From NCBI GenBank assembly GCA_035048815.1, contig JAUCBN010000018.1:17673501-17737500 (forward strand): a DNA stretch of 64,000 bases, read 5' to 3'. Below are positions 38,017 to 50,960 of this stretch, piece by piece (within the stretch, counting starts at the first letter, position 1; the number at the start of each line of letters is the position of its first letter). The stretch comes from Abelmoschus esculentus. Taxonomy: Eukaryota; Streptophyta; Magnoliopsida; Malvales; Malvaceae. The notes below the pieces were generated by a model. That model did not search any database. It was not told the DNA's origin and was given only the letters and a program-made list of their open reading frames with translations. The position numbers and the translations under genes are program-made.

Positions 38017-39842
38017 CTATATGAGACAACTGGAACGCAGCAAACAGAGGAAAACGATGGATTCTTCTTTCTCCACCGTTCAGTTCAGACGAACCAATGT
38101 CCATATATATGGTTGATTTGGGTTCGGTTCGATCCACCGAACAAAGAAGGTCTTTTTGAGTGTGGGTTAGGAGAGTTTTGTTCGTTCAGGTACCTACCTA
38201 CCTATATAGCCACCTAAAGTATCTAACTATTTAGTTAATTCATGGCCTTGTTAATGTTTTACGATTCTCATGGAACGACTTCGCTAACTTTTTTTGTTTA
38301 GATATGTTATTTATGATATTTAGGGCGACCGGGTATTTGATTAATTTAAATAAAATTAATTTTGATTTCGGTTCGATATAATTATCGGTTCTTAAAAATT
38401 GGAATCAGTTTCGGTTTCGGTCGCATCGAGTTTTAAATTTTAAATATTGGTCATGTTACTGGTAGGTATCGGTTCTTATATCGGGTACCGGGTCAATTAG
38501 TTTATTCTTAAATAAATCTTAGTAATTGGAGAAAAATTCAACCGCTAATAATAATATTAAATAATAAAATTGAAATATTGTAGACTTGAAAAATTAATGT
38601 TTTAAAACTAGTAATATTCATAATATTCATATATAAAGAGAAAGTTTGATAAGAAAAATAAACAAAAAAAATACTAGATTTGGTATTGGTCCCAGTACTA
38701 AATAAGTACCCACCGAGTACCGGATCCAAAAAATCAAGATTCAGTCACGATTCCACCGAAACAATACCAGATAAAAATCTACCAAATTTTACCATGTCCG
38801 GACCAGGACAGGGTAATTAGTTTTTTTCTCACCTCTAATGTTATTATAAGGTGCTAATCGAGTCGAGTAATTTATAGATAATTTAAGTTTAATTTAATTA
38901 AAATTTAATTAATAATAATTCGAATTAATTCTGCTTAAAATTTTAGTTGATAAATATTTTTTTAATAATTCTTTTATAATTTTTGATAGCTACCTTAAAT
39001 TATGTTTTAAGAAATTTAAATGATAATTTAACTCTAAAAAAATTAGTAACTTGCTAGTTAATTTACCCATAAATTATTTAGTTTTATATTTATAAAATAT
39101 TTTGTATTTCCTGAGAATTCAAAAAAATATTTTGTATTGATATGAAATTAAATTATAATAATTAACATTTTTACTAAACTTCTTCCCTTTTTTATTTTAT
39201 GTATAAAACAAGGAAAATAAAAAAGTTCTTATATAAAAAATACATTTGAAAATTAAAATCCTGAAATCTTTAAGGTCTTCTCTCTTTTATTGTTCATTAA
39301 ACATTGTTAAAAAATACTAAAATATCAATTAATTTTTAATTCAATCATGACAAAATCATTTATTATCTCATCCGTCCTCAAGTTTTTTCTGTGAAATTGT
39401 ATGCTTATATTAAACTCTAATAATATCACTAAATTTTATTTATAATTAAAAAATATGTAACTATAATTAAAAATTGACGAGCTTAATGAATAACAAATTA
39501 AATCGAATAACAAATTTTTTTAATAAATATAAATCAAATATTATTTAACTCATGATCAAATCGTTCAATAATTACGATAGATATATAACTACTCAAAAAA
39601 TGTTTTTTTTTTATTTTTAGAAATGATTTTAATAAGGATGTTTCATTCTAAATCGAGAGTTATTATATTTTTATATTAAATTTTAAACCCATATAAAATA
39701 GATAATATAGACATCCTTAATCATTAAAATAATTAATGGATCTCAAAAATTATGATTTCTTAATTTCCATATTAAATATTATCAATGATAGAGTAAATAA
39801 AAAGAACTAGTTTATTTGAGTTATGACTAATTTTATTGAATG
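38017..39842. other. AT-rich intergenic DNA, one transposon-like block
   Basis: The first 150 bases are the CoaD promoter. About 38320-38830 has TTCGGTTTCGG and accession-like repeats (ATCGGGTACCGGG and its inverse CGAGTACCGGATCC) that look like a degraded non-autonomous element without placed ends. The remainder is AT-rich with no feature seen. Confidence 0.35.
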
Positions 39843-42393
39843 TGTAACACCCGACCCGGATGTCACATTAGGCTTCCGGCCCAAAACCTGTATCTTAAAA
39901 ATTTTCTTTAAAAGTTCAACAAGTAACCAAATCCAAGTCCAACTTAATTCATAAAATTCAAAACGAGTTAAAATATAAGCCCAAAATAGTTTAAGGAATC
40001 AGAGGTCCAAAATATTACAAACCATTTAAAACATTCGACCCAAATTAAAAATAACAAAGTTACAAATTACAAATAGGGTTCAACATAGTACTATACCCAC
40101 TACATCTAATAACTGTACTCTGACAACACGGTCGATGCTGAAAGTCCAAACCTTGATGGTGCTCCACGGAACCCGCTTCACCTAACCTACGCACGAAAAC
40201 AGATTTCGAACGCTGAGCCACACAAGCTCAGTGGATACGCCAAACTCGGCCAACATCATGCATCTCAAAAGTAGTAAAGCATGACATATAATCTCATGCA
40301 TGGTATGATGGTCTAGCATGCTTGCCTATCACAAGACATAAATGAATGTATATTGACGCACACAACATATACAATCACACAAGTCATCAAACAAGAGTGA
40401 GGCCCGCGTCCACACATCATCGGGATCCTATACTCAGGATTGAGGCCGCCCTCGAATCCTATGCCCGGAATATTACATCTAACATCTTCGAACGAGGCCG
40501 CCCAACGTTCAGAAAAGGGTGGAGGCTGCTCAACCAACCTTATGCTCGGAATGTTACATCAAATATCTTCGAGTGAGGCCGCCCAGCACTCGGAATAAAA
40601 GTCTTCAATCGTCACCCAACATGTTACATCGGATGGCCTTCAACGTGTTGCAACACTTATGGATATCCGGATTTCCAACATTCAAGGACTCAAACCACAC
40701 AAACGATCCACCTAGGATCTTATCACGACAAGACATATTAAACCTTACCTCAATTAGTCTTTCGGATTTATAACATCAATCTTAGTTCCACAATTCATTT
40801 CATAGCTTTTAGATTAAAGTATTTATTTATTAAGATCACCGAGCCCCTAAATTCTACTAAATTTAGCCAAAATACATAGGGGTATCGATACTCTTAGGTA
40901 GGTTATCGAAACACCATGTATCGATACCCATCCAAAGAGGGTATCGAAACACAAGGGTATCGATACCGCTTGACCAAAGTCAAAGTCAATAAAAGGGGGA
41001 TGACTGTTTCGATACACGTATCGATACAAAAAGTTTCTAGAATCCCTCGGTATCGAACTATGGTTCGATACCCCTGAAAGACAAGCCAAAATATACTCAT
41101 GGGTATCGATACCGGTAGCCCGAGTATCGATACCCCTTGCACAAAGGACGGGTCTGCACTTAGAAATTCTAGATTTTCAGCCTCAAACTTAATTTAATCG
41201 ATTCTAAAGTATTCCTACTCATTTTTAAGAGTGTTTAAGGTGTTTTAGTATCATTTATCATCCCATTAACACAAAGCTACGAATTTGACCATTAACACAT
41301 GTCAAGCTCAAATCAAGCACACACATACACCAAACTATATGAATGCTTCCTACCATGATATGCATAAAAATTAGAAGAGTTGGGAGTACCAACCTATTGC
41401 AAAACAGCAACCACAACAGCAATCCCGAGCTCCAAGCTCCACCTCAAACTTTCTCCTTCCCAAAGCTTGAGGATGGGTCTTCCACTTGTTTTTCTATAAA
41501 AGGAAGGTTAACAACAACTCAGAATCGTCCTAGGATGATCCTCAAAGCTTAAAAACACTAAGAAAACTGGATTTAAGCCCTCCAAAAGTCAAAACCTGAA
41601 CTCTATCCAAAACCCCTCTTAAACCTCCATCTCCATCAAACCTATACATTCTTACCTTGTTTGGTAGATCCTTACAAGCCCTACAAACCTTCTTCCAGCA
41701 CAAAAACGAGATTACCACAAGAAACTCTAAAGATTAAACTTTTAACTTCTCTTTTATTTTGCTTCAAAGGTGAGAAGGAAGAAAAAAATATGAGAAAGGT
41801 GAGGAAGATGAGATGATGGTCTGCAAAACATTAAACCCCCTTCCCCAACACAACTTATTAGACATTTACCAAAAAGCCCTCACCAACAAGGCCAACTCAA
41901 AAACCCAACTCAAAGCTCAATAAGCTTACGGCCCAACAAGGCCCAAGCTCAAACCCGAGGCACAAAACCGAAGCTCAAACCCTTTGGGTTAACCCAACAC
42001 TCAGATTCGAATCTGGGTCGTTAGAACTCTCCCCTCCTTAAGAAAATTTCATCCTTGAAATTTACCTATCAGGAAGAGATGAGGGTACTGAGCTCTCATG
42101 TCCTTCTCCGCCTCCCACGTGGCCTCTTCGATCCCATGGTTCCTCTACAAAACCTTTACCAAAGGTATACACTTGTTCCGAAGCTCTTTAACTCCTCTAT
42201 CCATGATCCCTAAAGGCCTCTCCTCATAAGTCAAATCTATATTGACTTCGATTTCCTCAAGCTGAACCACATGTGAGGGATCGGAACGGTAACGTCTCAA
42301 CATAGACACATGGAACACATCGTGTATACGTGCCAACTTCGGAGGCAATGCTAGCCGATAAGCTACTGGTCCAACCCTCTGAAGCACCTCATA
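39843..42393 (-). mobile_element. Left arm: 3' half of a Tekay/Del-type gypsy element
   Basis: On the minus strand it begins in the integrase C-terminus at 42393 (MLQRVGPVAYRLALP at 42387) and continues through the chromodomain-type tail (VKELRNKCIPLVKVL). It then meets a purine tract near 42040 and a 2183-bp LTR (42025-39843) ending in GGGTGTTACA on that strand. The tail frame is broken near 42145. It is the left half of a head-to-head pair with 42396-45350 and lacks gag, protease, RT and most of integrase. Confidence 0.88.
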
Positions 42394-42395
42394 CA

Positions 42396-45350
42396 GCTTT
42401 TCATCCTCAGACCGACGGACAGTCTGAGAGAGTTATCCAGATCTTGGAGGATATGCTTCGGTGTTGTGCGGTAGACTTTGCTCGTAGTTGGGAGGAGCAA
42501 TTACCTTTGGTAGAGTTTGCTTACAACAACAGTTATCAGTCGAGCATCAAGATGGCTCCTTTTGAGGCCTTGTACGGGCGCAAGTGTAGGACACCCTTGT
42601 GTTGGACAGAGCTCAATGAGAGGAAGATAGTAGGTTCAGAACTTGTTAAGGAAACTGAAGAGAAAGTTCAGATCATCAAGGAGAGGTTACAAGCAACTTT
42701 TGACAGACAAAAGGCTTATGCGGATAAGAAGCGTAAGCACATCGAATATGAGCTTGGTGAGAAAGTGTTTCTCAAGGTATCTCCGTGGAAGGGTATCATC
42801 CGGTTTGGTCGGAAAGGAAAGTTGAGCCCAAGGTATATCGGGCCATATGAGGTGCTTCAGAGGGTTGGATCGGTAGCTTATTGGCTAGCTTTGCCTCCGG
42901 AGTTGGCACGTATACTTGATGTGTTCCACATGTCTATGTTGAGACGTTACCGTTCCGATCCTTTACATGTGGTTCAGCTTGAGGAAATCAAAGTCAATAT
43001 GGATTTGACTTACGAGGAAAGGCCCATCGGAATCATGGATAGAGGAGTCAAAGAGCTTAGGAATAAGAGTATACCTTTGGTAAAAGTGTTGTGGAGGAAC
43101 CATGGGATCGAAGAGGCCACGTGGGAGCCGGAGAAGGACATGAGAGCTCAGTATCCTCATCTCTTCCTGACAGGTAAATTTCGAAGATGAAATTTTCTTT
43201 AAGGAATGGAGAGTTGTAACGACCCAAATTCTCGGATTAGTGTTTCAGGTTAACCCGTTGTGTTGGGCCTCGGGTTTAGGCTCGAGTTTGTTTGGTTTGG
43301 GCCTTGTTGGGCCATAGGCTTGTTGGGCTTTGGTTGTGGAGGGGGCATTTTTTAAATGCCTAAAAGTGAAGACAATGAGGGATGGGATTTTAATTCTCTG
43401 CAGAGAATGACTTTATCTTTCTCTCTTTTCTTCATCCTCCACTACCTTTGAAGCAAGAAAAAGGGAGAGTAAAGGTAAGATCTTTCAAGTTTAGTGTTGT
43501 AATCTCGTTTTGGTGTTAGAGGAAGTTTTGTGGGGCTGTCAAGGATCTTTAAAACAAGGTAAGAATTGATAGTTTTGGTGGAGGTAAGGGTTTAAGGTTC
43601 AATCCGAGTTTTGGGTTTCGAGGAGTTCTTTCTTCGTTTTTGAGCAAGTTTTCAGCTTTAGAACCTTCCTAAGCTTATATTAATGGATGGTTTTAACTCT
43701 TCTTGTAGAGAAGGAGGTTGGAGCTTCTTCCCATAGGAGTGACAAGGAGAAAGCTTGAAGAGTGGTTAGAGGACGTTTTGCTGCTGTTTTGCTAAGAGGT
43801 TGGTACTCACAACTCCTTCTTCATCATTCATTCATGGTAGAGTGCATGACATGTAGAGAAAATCATGTATGTGTGTTGTCTTGCTTGATTGCTTGTAAAT
43901 GGGTCATTAATGGTGAAATCCGTATTAATGAGATTAAGGGTTGGAAATTGGTGTTAAAACACTCTAAACATCATTAATATTGAGTAGGAACACTTTAGAA
44001 TCGATTAGATTAAGTTTGGGGTTGAAAATCTAGAATTTCTAAGTGTAAAACCGTCCTTAGTATAGGGGGTATCGATACTCGGACTGCCGATATCGATACC
44101 CATGAGTATATTTTGACTTGTTGCCCAGGGGTATCGAACCATGCTTCGATACTGAGGGTTCCAGAAACTTTTTGGTATCGAACCATGTTTCGATACGGGT
44201 CCCCCCTTTCTGTTGACTTTTGAAGTTGGTCAACGGTATCGAACCATGTTTCGATACAGAGGATTCTAGAAACTTTTTGGTATCGATACCTGTATCGAAA
44301 CAGTCCTTCTTTCTTCTGTTGACTTTGACTTTGGGCAAGTGGTATCGATACTGGCATCGATACCCCTGTGTGTTTTGGCTAAGTTGGGTAGAATTTAAGG
44401 CTTCGGTGGTCTTAATAAATAAATACTTAAATCTAAAAGCTATGAAATGAATTGTCGAACTAAGGTTGAGGTTATAACTCCGAAAGACTAATTGAGATAA
44501 AACTTTAATATATCTTGTTGTGATGAGATCCTAGGTGGATCGTTTGTGTGGTCGAGTTCTTGTGTGTTGGAATCCGGATATCCATAAGTGTTGCAACACG
44601 TTGAAGGCCATCCGATGTAACATGCCGGGTGATGATTGAAGACTTTTATTCCGACTGTTGGGCGGCCTCACTCGAAGATGTTCGATGTAACATTCCGAGC
44701 ATAGGGTTGGTTGGGCGGCCTTCACCCTTTTTCCGAATATTGGGCGGCCTCGTTCGAAGATGTCCGATGTAACATTCCGGGCATAGGATTTGAGGGCGGC
44801 CTTGTTCGAAGATGTCCGATGTAACATTCCGGGCATAGGATTTGAGGGCGACCTCAATCCTGAGTGTAGGATCCCGATGCTGTGTGGACGCGGGCCTTGC
44901 TCTTGTGTGTTGACTTATATATGCCCTGCTTTACTGCTTTGATATGCATGATGTTGACCGAGTTTGGCGTATCCACTGATCTTGTGTGGCTCAACGTTCG
45001 AAATCTGTTTTCGTGGAGCGGGTTTCGTGGAGCACCATCAAGGTTTGGACTTCCAGCATCGACCGTATTGTCAGAGTACAGTTATTAGATGTAGTGGGCT
45101 TAGTACTATGTCGAACCCTATATGTATTGTAACTCTATTATTTTATTTGGATCGAATGTTTTTAAAATAGTCTGTAATATATTTTGGAGCTCTGATTTAC
45201 TTTGAATTATGTTGGGCTTGTTTTATTTTAAGTGGACTATCTAAGTGGTTTTGGACTTTATGCGATTTTTATTATTGAACTTTTAAAAGAAATTTTGAAA
45301 TATGGGTTTTGGGCCGGAGGCCCATTGTGACATCCGGATCGGGTGTTACA
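42396..45350 (+). mobile_element. Right arm: 3' half of a Tekay/Del-type gypsy element
   Basis: The intact frame from about 42400 to 43190 starts FHPQTDGQSERVIQILED, which includes the third integrase catalytic residue (Glu in SER). It runs through the GPY-like block (PRYIGPYEVLQRVG) to a chromodomain-like tail, ALWRNHGIEEATWEPE in style, ending at 43190. A purine tract AAGGAATGGAGAG precedes a 2136-bp LTR (43215-45350, TGTAACGACC to GGGTGTTACA). Compared with the left arm, about one residue in seven differs over the shared 80-residue stretch, so the arms are not fresh duplicates. No direct repeat flanks the pair. Confidence 0.9.
44742..44845 (+). repeat. Two tandem 52-bp units in the gypsy LTR
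   Basis: The unit GGGCGGCCTCGTTCGAAGAT and so on (44742-44793) is repeated almost perfectly at 44794-44845, with more diverged versions upstream from about 44610. The left-arm LTR has fewer copies near 40440-40600. Confidence 0.85.
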
Positions 45351-45589
45351 ATACTCAAAACTGTTGAATATGTAACTCATTATCGAAATATGTTATTTTA
45401 GTTTTAGTTTGTGTTAAGATAATATTTTGATATAACAATTTAAGTTGGTGATTTTAGGACGTGAATAAACATCGTGAAAGGTTATATCACTCCAACATTC
45501 GAGGCGAGAGACTAAAGTGAAAAAAATAAAAAATCAAAATTATAATTTTTTTGCACTTAGTCTCGATGAATATAGAAGGGTCTTATATT
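45351..45589. other. AT-rich flank right of the gypsy pair
   Basis: No gene or element end is seen. Confidence 0.4.
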
Positions 45590-45885
45590 GTTCAAATGTT
45601 TAAGAGATTTGAGATAAACTTGAAGTCATTCATAAATGAACCAAAAAAGTAAAGGGGACTAAGATCAATATTTTCAACTTTTAGTATGAGAGGTTCAAGA
45701 TGAACTCAACGAAAGACATCAAAACTATATCAAGACGATCTCTATCATTATTAATGGACTCAAAGATTATAAAGAAATGATTCCGACAAACTAGTTAGGA
45801 AATTGATTTATTTTCTAAATTCAAAGAAGACCGACATCATCGAAGCAAAAAAATCTTAAAACATCAAAAAAAAAGAATGTTGCAT
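45590..45885 (+). pseudogene. Copia gag (UBN2-type) scrap
   Basis: This reads as a gag fragment with frameshifts and stops. Recognisable blocks are TKINIFNF then YERFKMNSTKDIKTI, followed by a degraded LVRKILYSL-like and EDRHHRSKK stretch. It is related to the gag of element A. It ends at the change to organelle-like DNA. Confidence 0.6.
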
Positions 45886-48187
45886 TCGACAGTACACGTT
45901 CGCTTCGCTCACTAAAAACAAGCAAGGGATACAACCAGCTTTCGCTTCCTTGTGCAGAGCTTCCCTTCCTTCGCTAACTCGCTGTTCGCCTCTGAAACTT
46001 GGGTTGGGGTCCCTGTCCTTCTTTCACTTGGGCAAGACGTTGCGACTTCACTGTGCGACTACTCTTGTAAAGCTATAAGCAAAGCAAAAAAACATTATTC
46101 AACAGAAGACATAGCACGGTACTCGGCTTCCTCTATGCTGGAGTTTCTTCTTTCTTGCTTTTCTAAGAGATCAATGATGAGCCAAGGAAAACACAATAGC
46201 CTGTCTCTTGCACGACTACTACTTTTCTTTCAGGGAAGACTGAGCTCAGCCTAGACTGAATCCGTCACTCTTGGTAAAGAAAAGAAGGGGGAAGGAAGCA
46301 GATGGAATCCAGCCGGACAAGCACTGGCTTTCGGCAGACTAGCTCGCTGCTCCAGATAACGAATACAAAGAAATAAGGATAAGAATGAATGTCACGTACG
46401 GTGCTGCCGAAGAAGCTCTTTCAAGAGCCCACCTCGAATACTAAAGAAAGGAGTGGCTAGACAGGCAACCAAAGGATGAGGGGGCAGGCAGGTAAAAGGA
46501 ATAAAGAAAGTAACATTAACCAGAATATACGTTGCTTACGGCACGACAGAGCCAACTCTTGAGTTAACTCGGATAAGCTACCTTTTAAAAACACTAGTCA
46601 AAGGCAACTCGCCTGTAACTGGCAGGGGGAAAGAATGCCCGGGTAATACGGTACTATCCATGTGTCTTTTTCTTACTCTGCTAGCTTTCCTGATCGTTTG
46701 TAGTTTAATGCTTGCTTGCAAAGATTCAGTTTATAACTGGAACGAAGGTTTAGAGCACTATTTATGGCCAGAGACTGCTGCTGGCACGAAGACTGATACC
46801 ACTATGTTAGCCGCCTCTCTAGCCTTCCACCAAGAATGTCACTATCAGTGGCTGGACCCATTTTCGGCAACTGGCAGGGATATTTATTATCATCTAATCT
46901 AGGCTGGCTTGGCATATTATCTACTTCGGGACTGACGCTTAGTACTGCTACTGCAAATAAGGTTACAGGTACAAGACAACGACTGGGGGGAATGCCAACG
47001 GCTTTTCCCTATTCTTCCTCCCTCGCTTCAGGAAGCGAGCACAGGTAAACCTCCCTGAACGCGATGACTGTCCATCCCTTAATCGGGCTTTTGCACGCTC
47101 TCTCTGAGAGGCCGTAATACCTGGACCTCGAGTTAGAAGGCAAATTGTCCTTTCTCCATTATAGTAGAAGTGGTAAATTGCTCTTCTTTGAGGGATAGCT
47201 TTACCTCAGGTCATTGAGGATGGTCAAAGCAATGGAGTTTTCCGAGGGCTCCTTGATTAGGAGGTTACAACCTTTATTTATTATTAATACGAACACGCCC
47301 AAGAAAGGAAGAAAATGTTGACTGGAAACATTGCGTTGAACGTAACTAGGCATTCTATACACTAATGCTGCTCCTTAAGCCCTTTCACCCCTTTCTCAAC
47401 AAGCTGTGATAAAGGGAAAATCTCTTCGCCCCAAGGGGAGTACTACCCAAGGGTTCCAAACCAGCCTAAAAGCCACTTTTGTGTCAACTCTCTTCCCTCG
47501 TTAGCAGCCAAACTTCAAGCAATCGGGGGGGCCGAGTACATAGACGAGGCAGTCCTGGGAATGAGAGCCCATTCCCTCGTGCTATGGAACTCCTTAACTT
47601 CGGTTGAACAAAAAAGGTTCAATCTTGTGAAACCGTAGCGTAGGCGAAACCTGGCAGCCCGCCCAGACCCAGAGTTTGACCTTCTCCGGCCCTGGTAGGA
47701 AACCCCACTTTCCTTCCCCCAACAGGCAACAACACTGGGAGAAAGACGATCAGGATCTCACGTGTGGCAGATGTTGGAACAAACTCTGAATCCAAGAGGT
47801 ACCTACCTAGAAAGGAAACTCACCACTAACTGGTAAAAGAGAAGAGAGAAAGGACCAATTGAAGGCCCCGAGGCCGGAATGCGGTAGGGTCTTCAAGCCC
47901 CATGCTCGATTCTCGAGATTGATTCATGGGCCATCTCACGAAGATCTTCGATCCTTCACTATCGCGAGAATATAGCGATCGAAGAGCTATCGCTCAGCTG
48001 CTTCGCGTATTACGAAAGTCGTATTGCCCGAAGGGGGCATGTTGCAAGAGCGTAGGTGACTGGTAAGCGTAGGAGGCGTGCCCGAAGGGCAGCGACAGCA
48101 GTGTGGTTCCAGGTGCCTTCGCTAGATTGAGATCTGCAGGGTAGCGAGGACTTCGCCTGCCTTATATCGGGTGAAGAGAAGGGGTGG
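45886..48187. other. Mitochondrial-type spacer with a copia RNase H scrap
   Basis: There is no complete gene. The minus strand near 46097-46165 reads EEAEYRAMSSVE, an RNase H signature of copia elements, before a stop. Other open stretches look non-coding. Confidence 0.4.
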
Positions 48188-48261
48188 TAGGCTTAGTAGG
48201 GCTCGAACCTACAATATAACCGTTATGAGCGATACGTTTCAACCAATTAAACTATAAGCCC
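48188..48261 (-). tRNA. trnI-CAU: tRNA-Ile(CAU), mitochondrial type
   Basis: The minus strand starts GGGCTTATAGTTTAATTGG and ends CCTACTAAGCCTA. The anticodon loop is CTCATAA, so CAU, which in plant mitochondria is a lysidine-modified Ile tRNA. The D and T arms (GGTTCGAGCCC) are good. In the anticodon stem a T replaces a C that I remember as conserved (ATCG instead of ACCG), giving a G-U wobble and one mismatch, as expected of slow decay in a nuclear copy or of a species variant. Confidence 0.8.
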
Positions 48262-49133
48262 CTACGGATCTCTACATGCAATTTGCTCACTTCGGGAAGA
48301 GCAGACGGAAAGGGGGCTTTTGCTCTATCTACTTCTTCCTCTTCCCAGGAATGAACAATTAGAAAAAAAATGATTTTATTATTGTTGATAGATAGATATA
48401 GAATATTCTATATTTATTATTTATTAAAATTAAAAATAATATAATAATTAAGCAAGCGGTCCTTTCGCGACTCAAACTGCCGGTACGCTTTCTGGCTCGA
48501 AACGACTCAAACGGGTGGGGGCTCTATATTTGCTTGCAATGCCGGCTGTTCGCGTTTAGTTAAAAGTAGAAGTAGAGGGTGCCCTTTGCCCCACACTTCA
48601 AAAAAAGTCATAAGAAAAAGTACATAAAAAAAGAAAGAAAAACTTAGTTACGGGAACCGAAGGTTAGGCCGACTACTTACTTTAGTATAGCTAAACCTAA
48701 AAAATTTTATTCCTAGCCCCTTTTCTTCCCCTTTCTGTCAATGTTGCCAATTCCCAGAATACTAATGTACCCTCGTGCATACAGTTGTCCAACTACTTTC
48801 TTCTTCCGACTTTTTTAGCCACTTCCGCATCTGTCGTATTCGGGAGAGCTTGCTTCGTGTCGGAGCATTTAGCAATACCCTATAGCCTGGTGAGGGCTGG
48901 CTTCCCGGGGATAGGTTAAGGCAGGGCCCGCTGGGCTTGCTTCTCATGAGATTGGGTGAGGGAATCGGAAAGGGGCTCATAAACCAGGCGGGCGGGCTTT
49001 TGGGCACGCGGAAAAGGGAAAGTGGATGGAGGGTGCTTCTCAGCTAGAGTTGGGGGCGGGGTCGCTATACTATAGTGGCTAGGGTGAGTCTTCCTACACG
49101 GCTGGACGCCCGGCTCTAGACGAAGCCGCGGGG
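48262..49133. other. Mitochondrial-type spacer, no feature seen
   Basis: No gene could be supported. A short AT-rich patch lies at about 48370-48445. Confidence 0.4.
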
Positions 49134-50960
49134 GTTACCACCACATCCTCTCCCGATAGACTCGAAGATCTTCATAGTCCTGCGGGGTAGCAAATTTCCT
49201 CTCAAAAAGAGACAGGCCGGAGATAACAGAGGAAGGTATTCGGTTCAAAAAATATACAGCAGTCAAAACAGCTTCAGCCAAAAATTGACTAGGGACAGAA
49301 GCAGAGAGCAAGAGAGAGAGAGCTGTCTCCAATATATGGCGATGCTTCCGCTTGGCAACTCCATTCTGCTGAGGAGTGTGGGGGCAGGATCGTTGGGAAA
49401 GCGCTTTGTAAATGAAGTGAGTTGAAGCAAGCAGAGTTCGGAAGGCAGCGGCACCTCAAGAAGAAGAACGGAAAGCCTTGATTTTAGTCAATTTTTTCAT
49501 TCTTCTGTCAAAAATGACATATACGGCCTCCTTTCGATAACAGAGAGGCAGAATGGGTTTCGGACGCAAGATCAAAAAAAGAAGTAGAAAAATCTTAATA
49601 TTAATAAAGGAAGGGCCGAGTCTTTTCTCAGCTTGCAACCCATACATGTAGAAATCTCAATGTTAGGTACAGACCCCAACATTCCAGTAGAAATAAAATA
49701 TCTAAGTCTTGGGCTGGAGACATGTCCTAATCTACGATGCCACAACAAAAAAAGGGGAGTAGAGAAAACAACACCAGAAAAGGTAAACGAAGTTTCTCAA
49801 AAAGAGAGCTTGCCAACTCTACGGTCCTTCCCAATCAATCCCTTACTCCATAAGGCCTCTCGCATGATCCTCTGCAAGACAGGAGGTAGGAGAGAAGTGA
49901 ATATAAGCATTTTCTTTTTCAAGCCGGAAAGAAGATTCACTGAGAATAGAAAGATGAAAAAGAGTAGAGCATATTCGATGATAACGAGAGAGAGTACCAA
50001 GACTAGTTAGAGGGAATTGCTCGGAGTTTGCAGTTTAAACTATAAGGAACTTAGATAGAGAACGAAGAGAAGAAAGAAGTGAAGAATCACCAGTCATATT
50101 CTTCGATGCACCCGAAGAAAGTAAGCAACCCCCTATGTTGTAAGCATAAGGGGGAGCAAATACCTATTGCAGAGGAGGAAGAGATATGACAAGATGGATT
50201 CAACCTCTGAATCTGCTTCCGCTGTCGTGGGGTAAAACTATCTGTATCGGGTGTGGGAGTGCTCCTAAGATCATAGAAGTAATGCTTCAGAGGCCCTATG
50301 GAGTAAGGGGATTGGAAAGTTTCCGATTCAGTAGGCGTCTTTGGGAGAGCGACAAGATGAGCTGTGTCTGACTGTCGACGAGAGTTTGCATTCTGCCGCT
50401 TTTGAGAGTCTGCAATCATGTGACCCGGCTTCTTGCAATAGTGGCAATCTTGGACATGTTTCGTTGGCTTGATGCACCAGCAGAACTTCCAGATTGAAGA
50501 TTCTGACCATAGGGTCGATGTCCCGAAGCATGTTCGGCTGGTCCCATAGAAGCCTAAGCCTTCGGTAATAAAATAAATAGTATAGCACACTTCTTTCTTT
50601 ATTTTACCTATAAGCTAAGGCATGTTCTTCATGTTGCAACTGATAGAAAGGTGAAGAATCATCCTGAGAATCAAGATTACTTTTTTTTTAATCTTTAGCA
50701 GTCGAAAAAGGGGTGACGGTGTATATGAGGCTCAAAGGAAGTAAACAAGTCATCCCATTTGAAGCTAAGCATTTTTCATCTTTTGTAGGAAAATCCCCTT
50801 CTCTAGTCTTGGGAAATTGAGCGACCCATCCACATAAGCACAAGAATTTTTCCCGCGCAAATCATTCTTCATCGCATAAGCCCATGACAAGTCATTTCCA
50901 GATGCTTCTTTCGGAAGAGCACGGGAAAGCCTCAATCTGGTGGGATCAAGTCCAAGCAAG
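49134..50960 (-). pseudogene. Copia gag-to-integrase fragment in mitochondrial-type DNA
   Basis: The order runs right to left: gag N-terminus near 50920 (LSWAYAMKNDLRGKNS), zinc knuckle near 50440 (CHYCKKPGHMIADS, last Cys replaced by Ser), GAG-pre-integrase near 49730 (HRRLGHVSSPRLRY), and integrase at 49400-49134 (HTPQQNGVAKRKHRHILETA, AVYFLNRIPSSV). Frameshifts and stops separate these blocks. Copia remnants are known in angiosperm mitochondrial genomes, so it probably moved with the organelle DNA rather than inserting later. Confidence 0.7.

Noticed and set aside
42330..42395. Start of the long gypsy ORF at 42330
   Set aside because: The first 22 codons read the left arm in antisense across the junction; real coding of the right arm begins about 42396.
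46370..46420. CACGTACGGTG resembling group II intron domain V
   Set aside because: Only one strand of the hairpin is present and no exon lies beside it.
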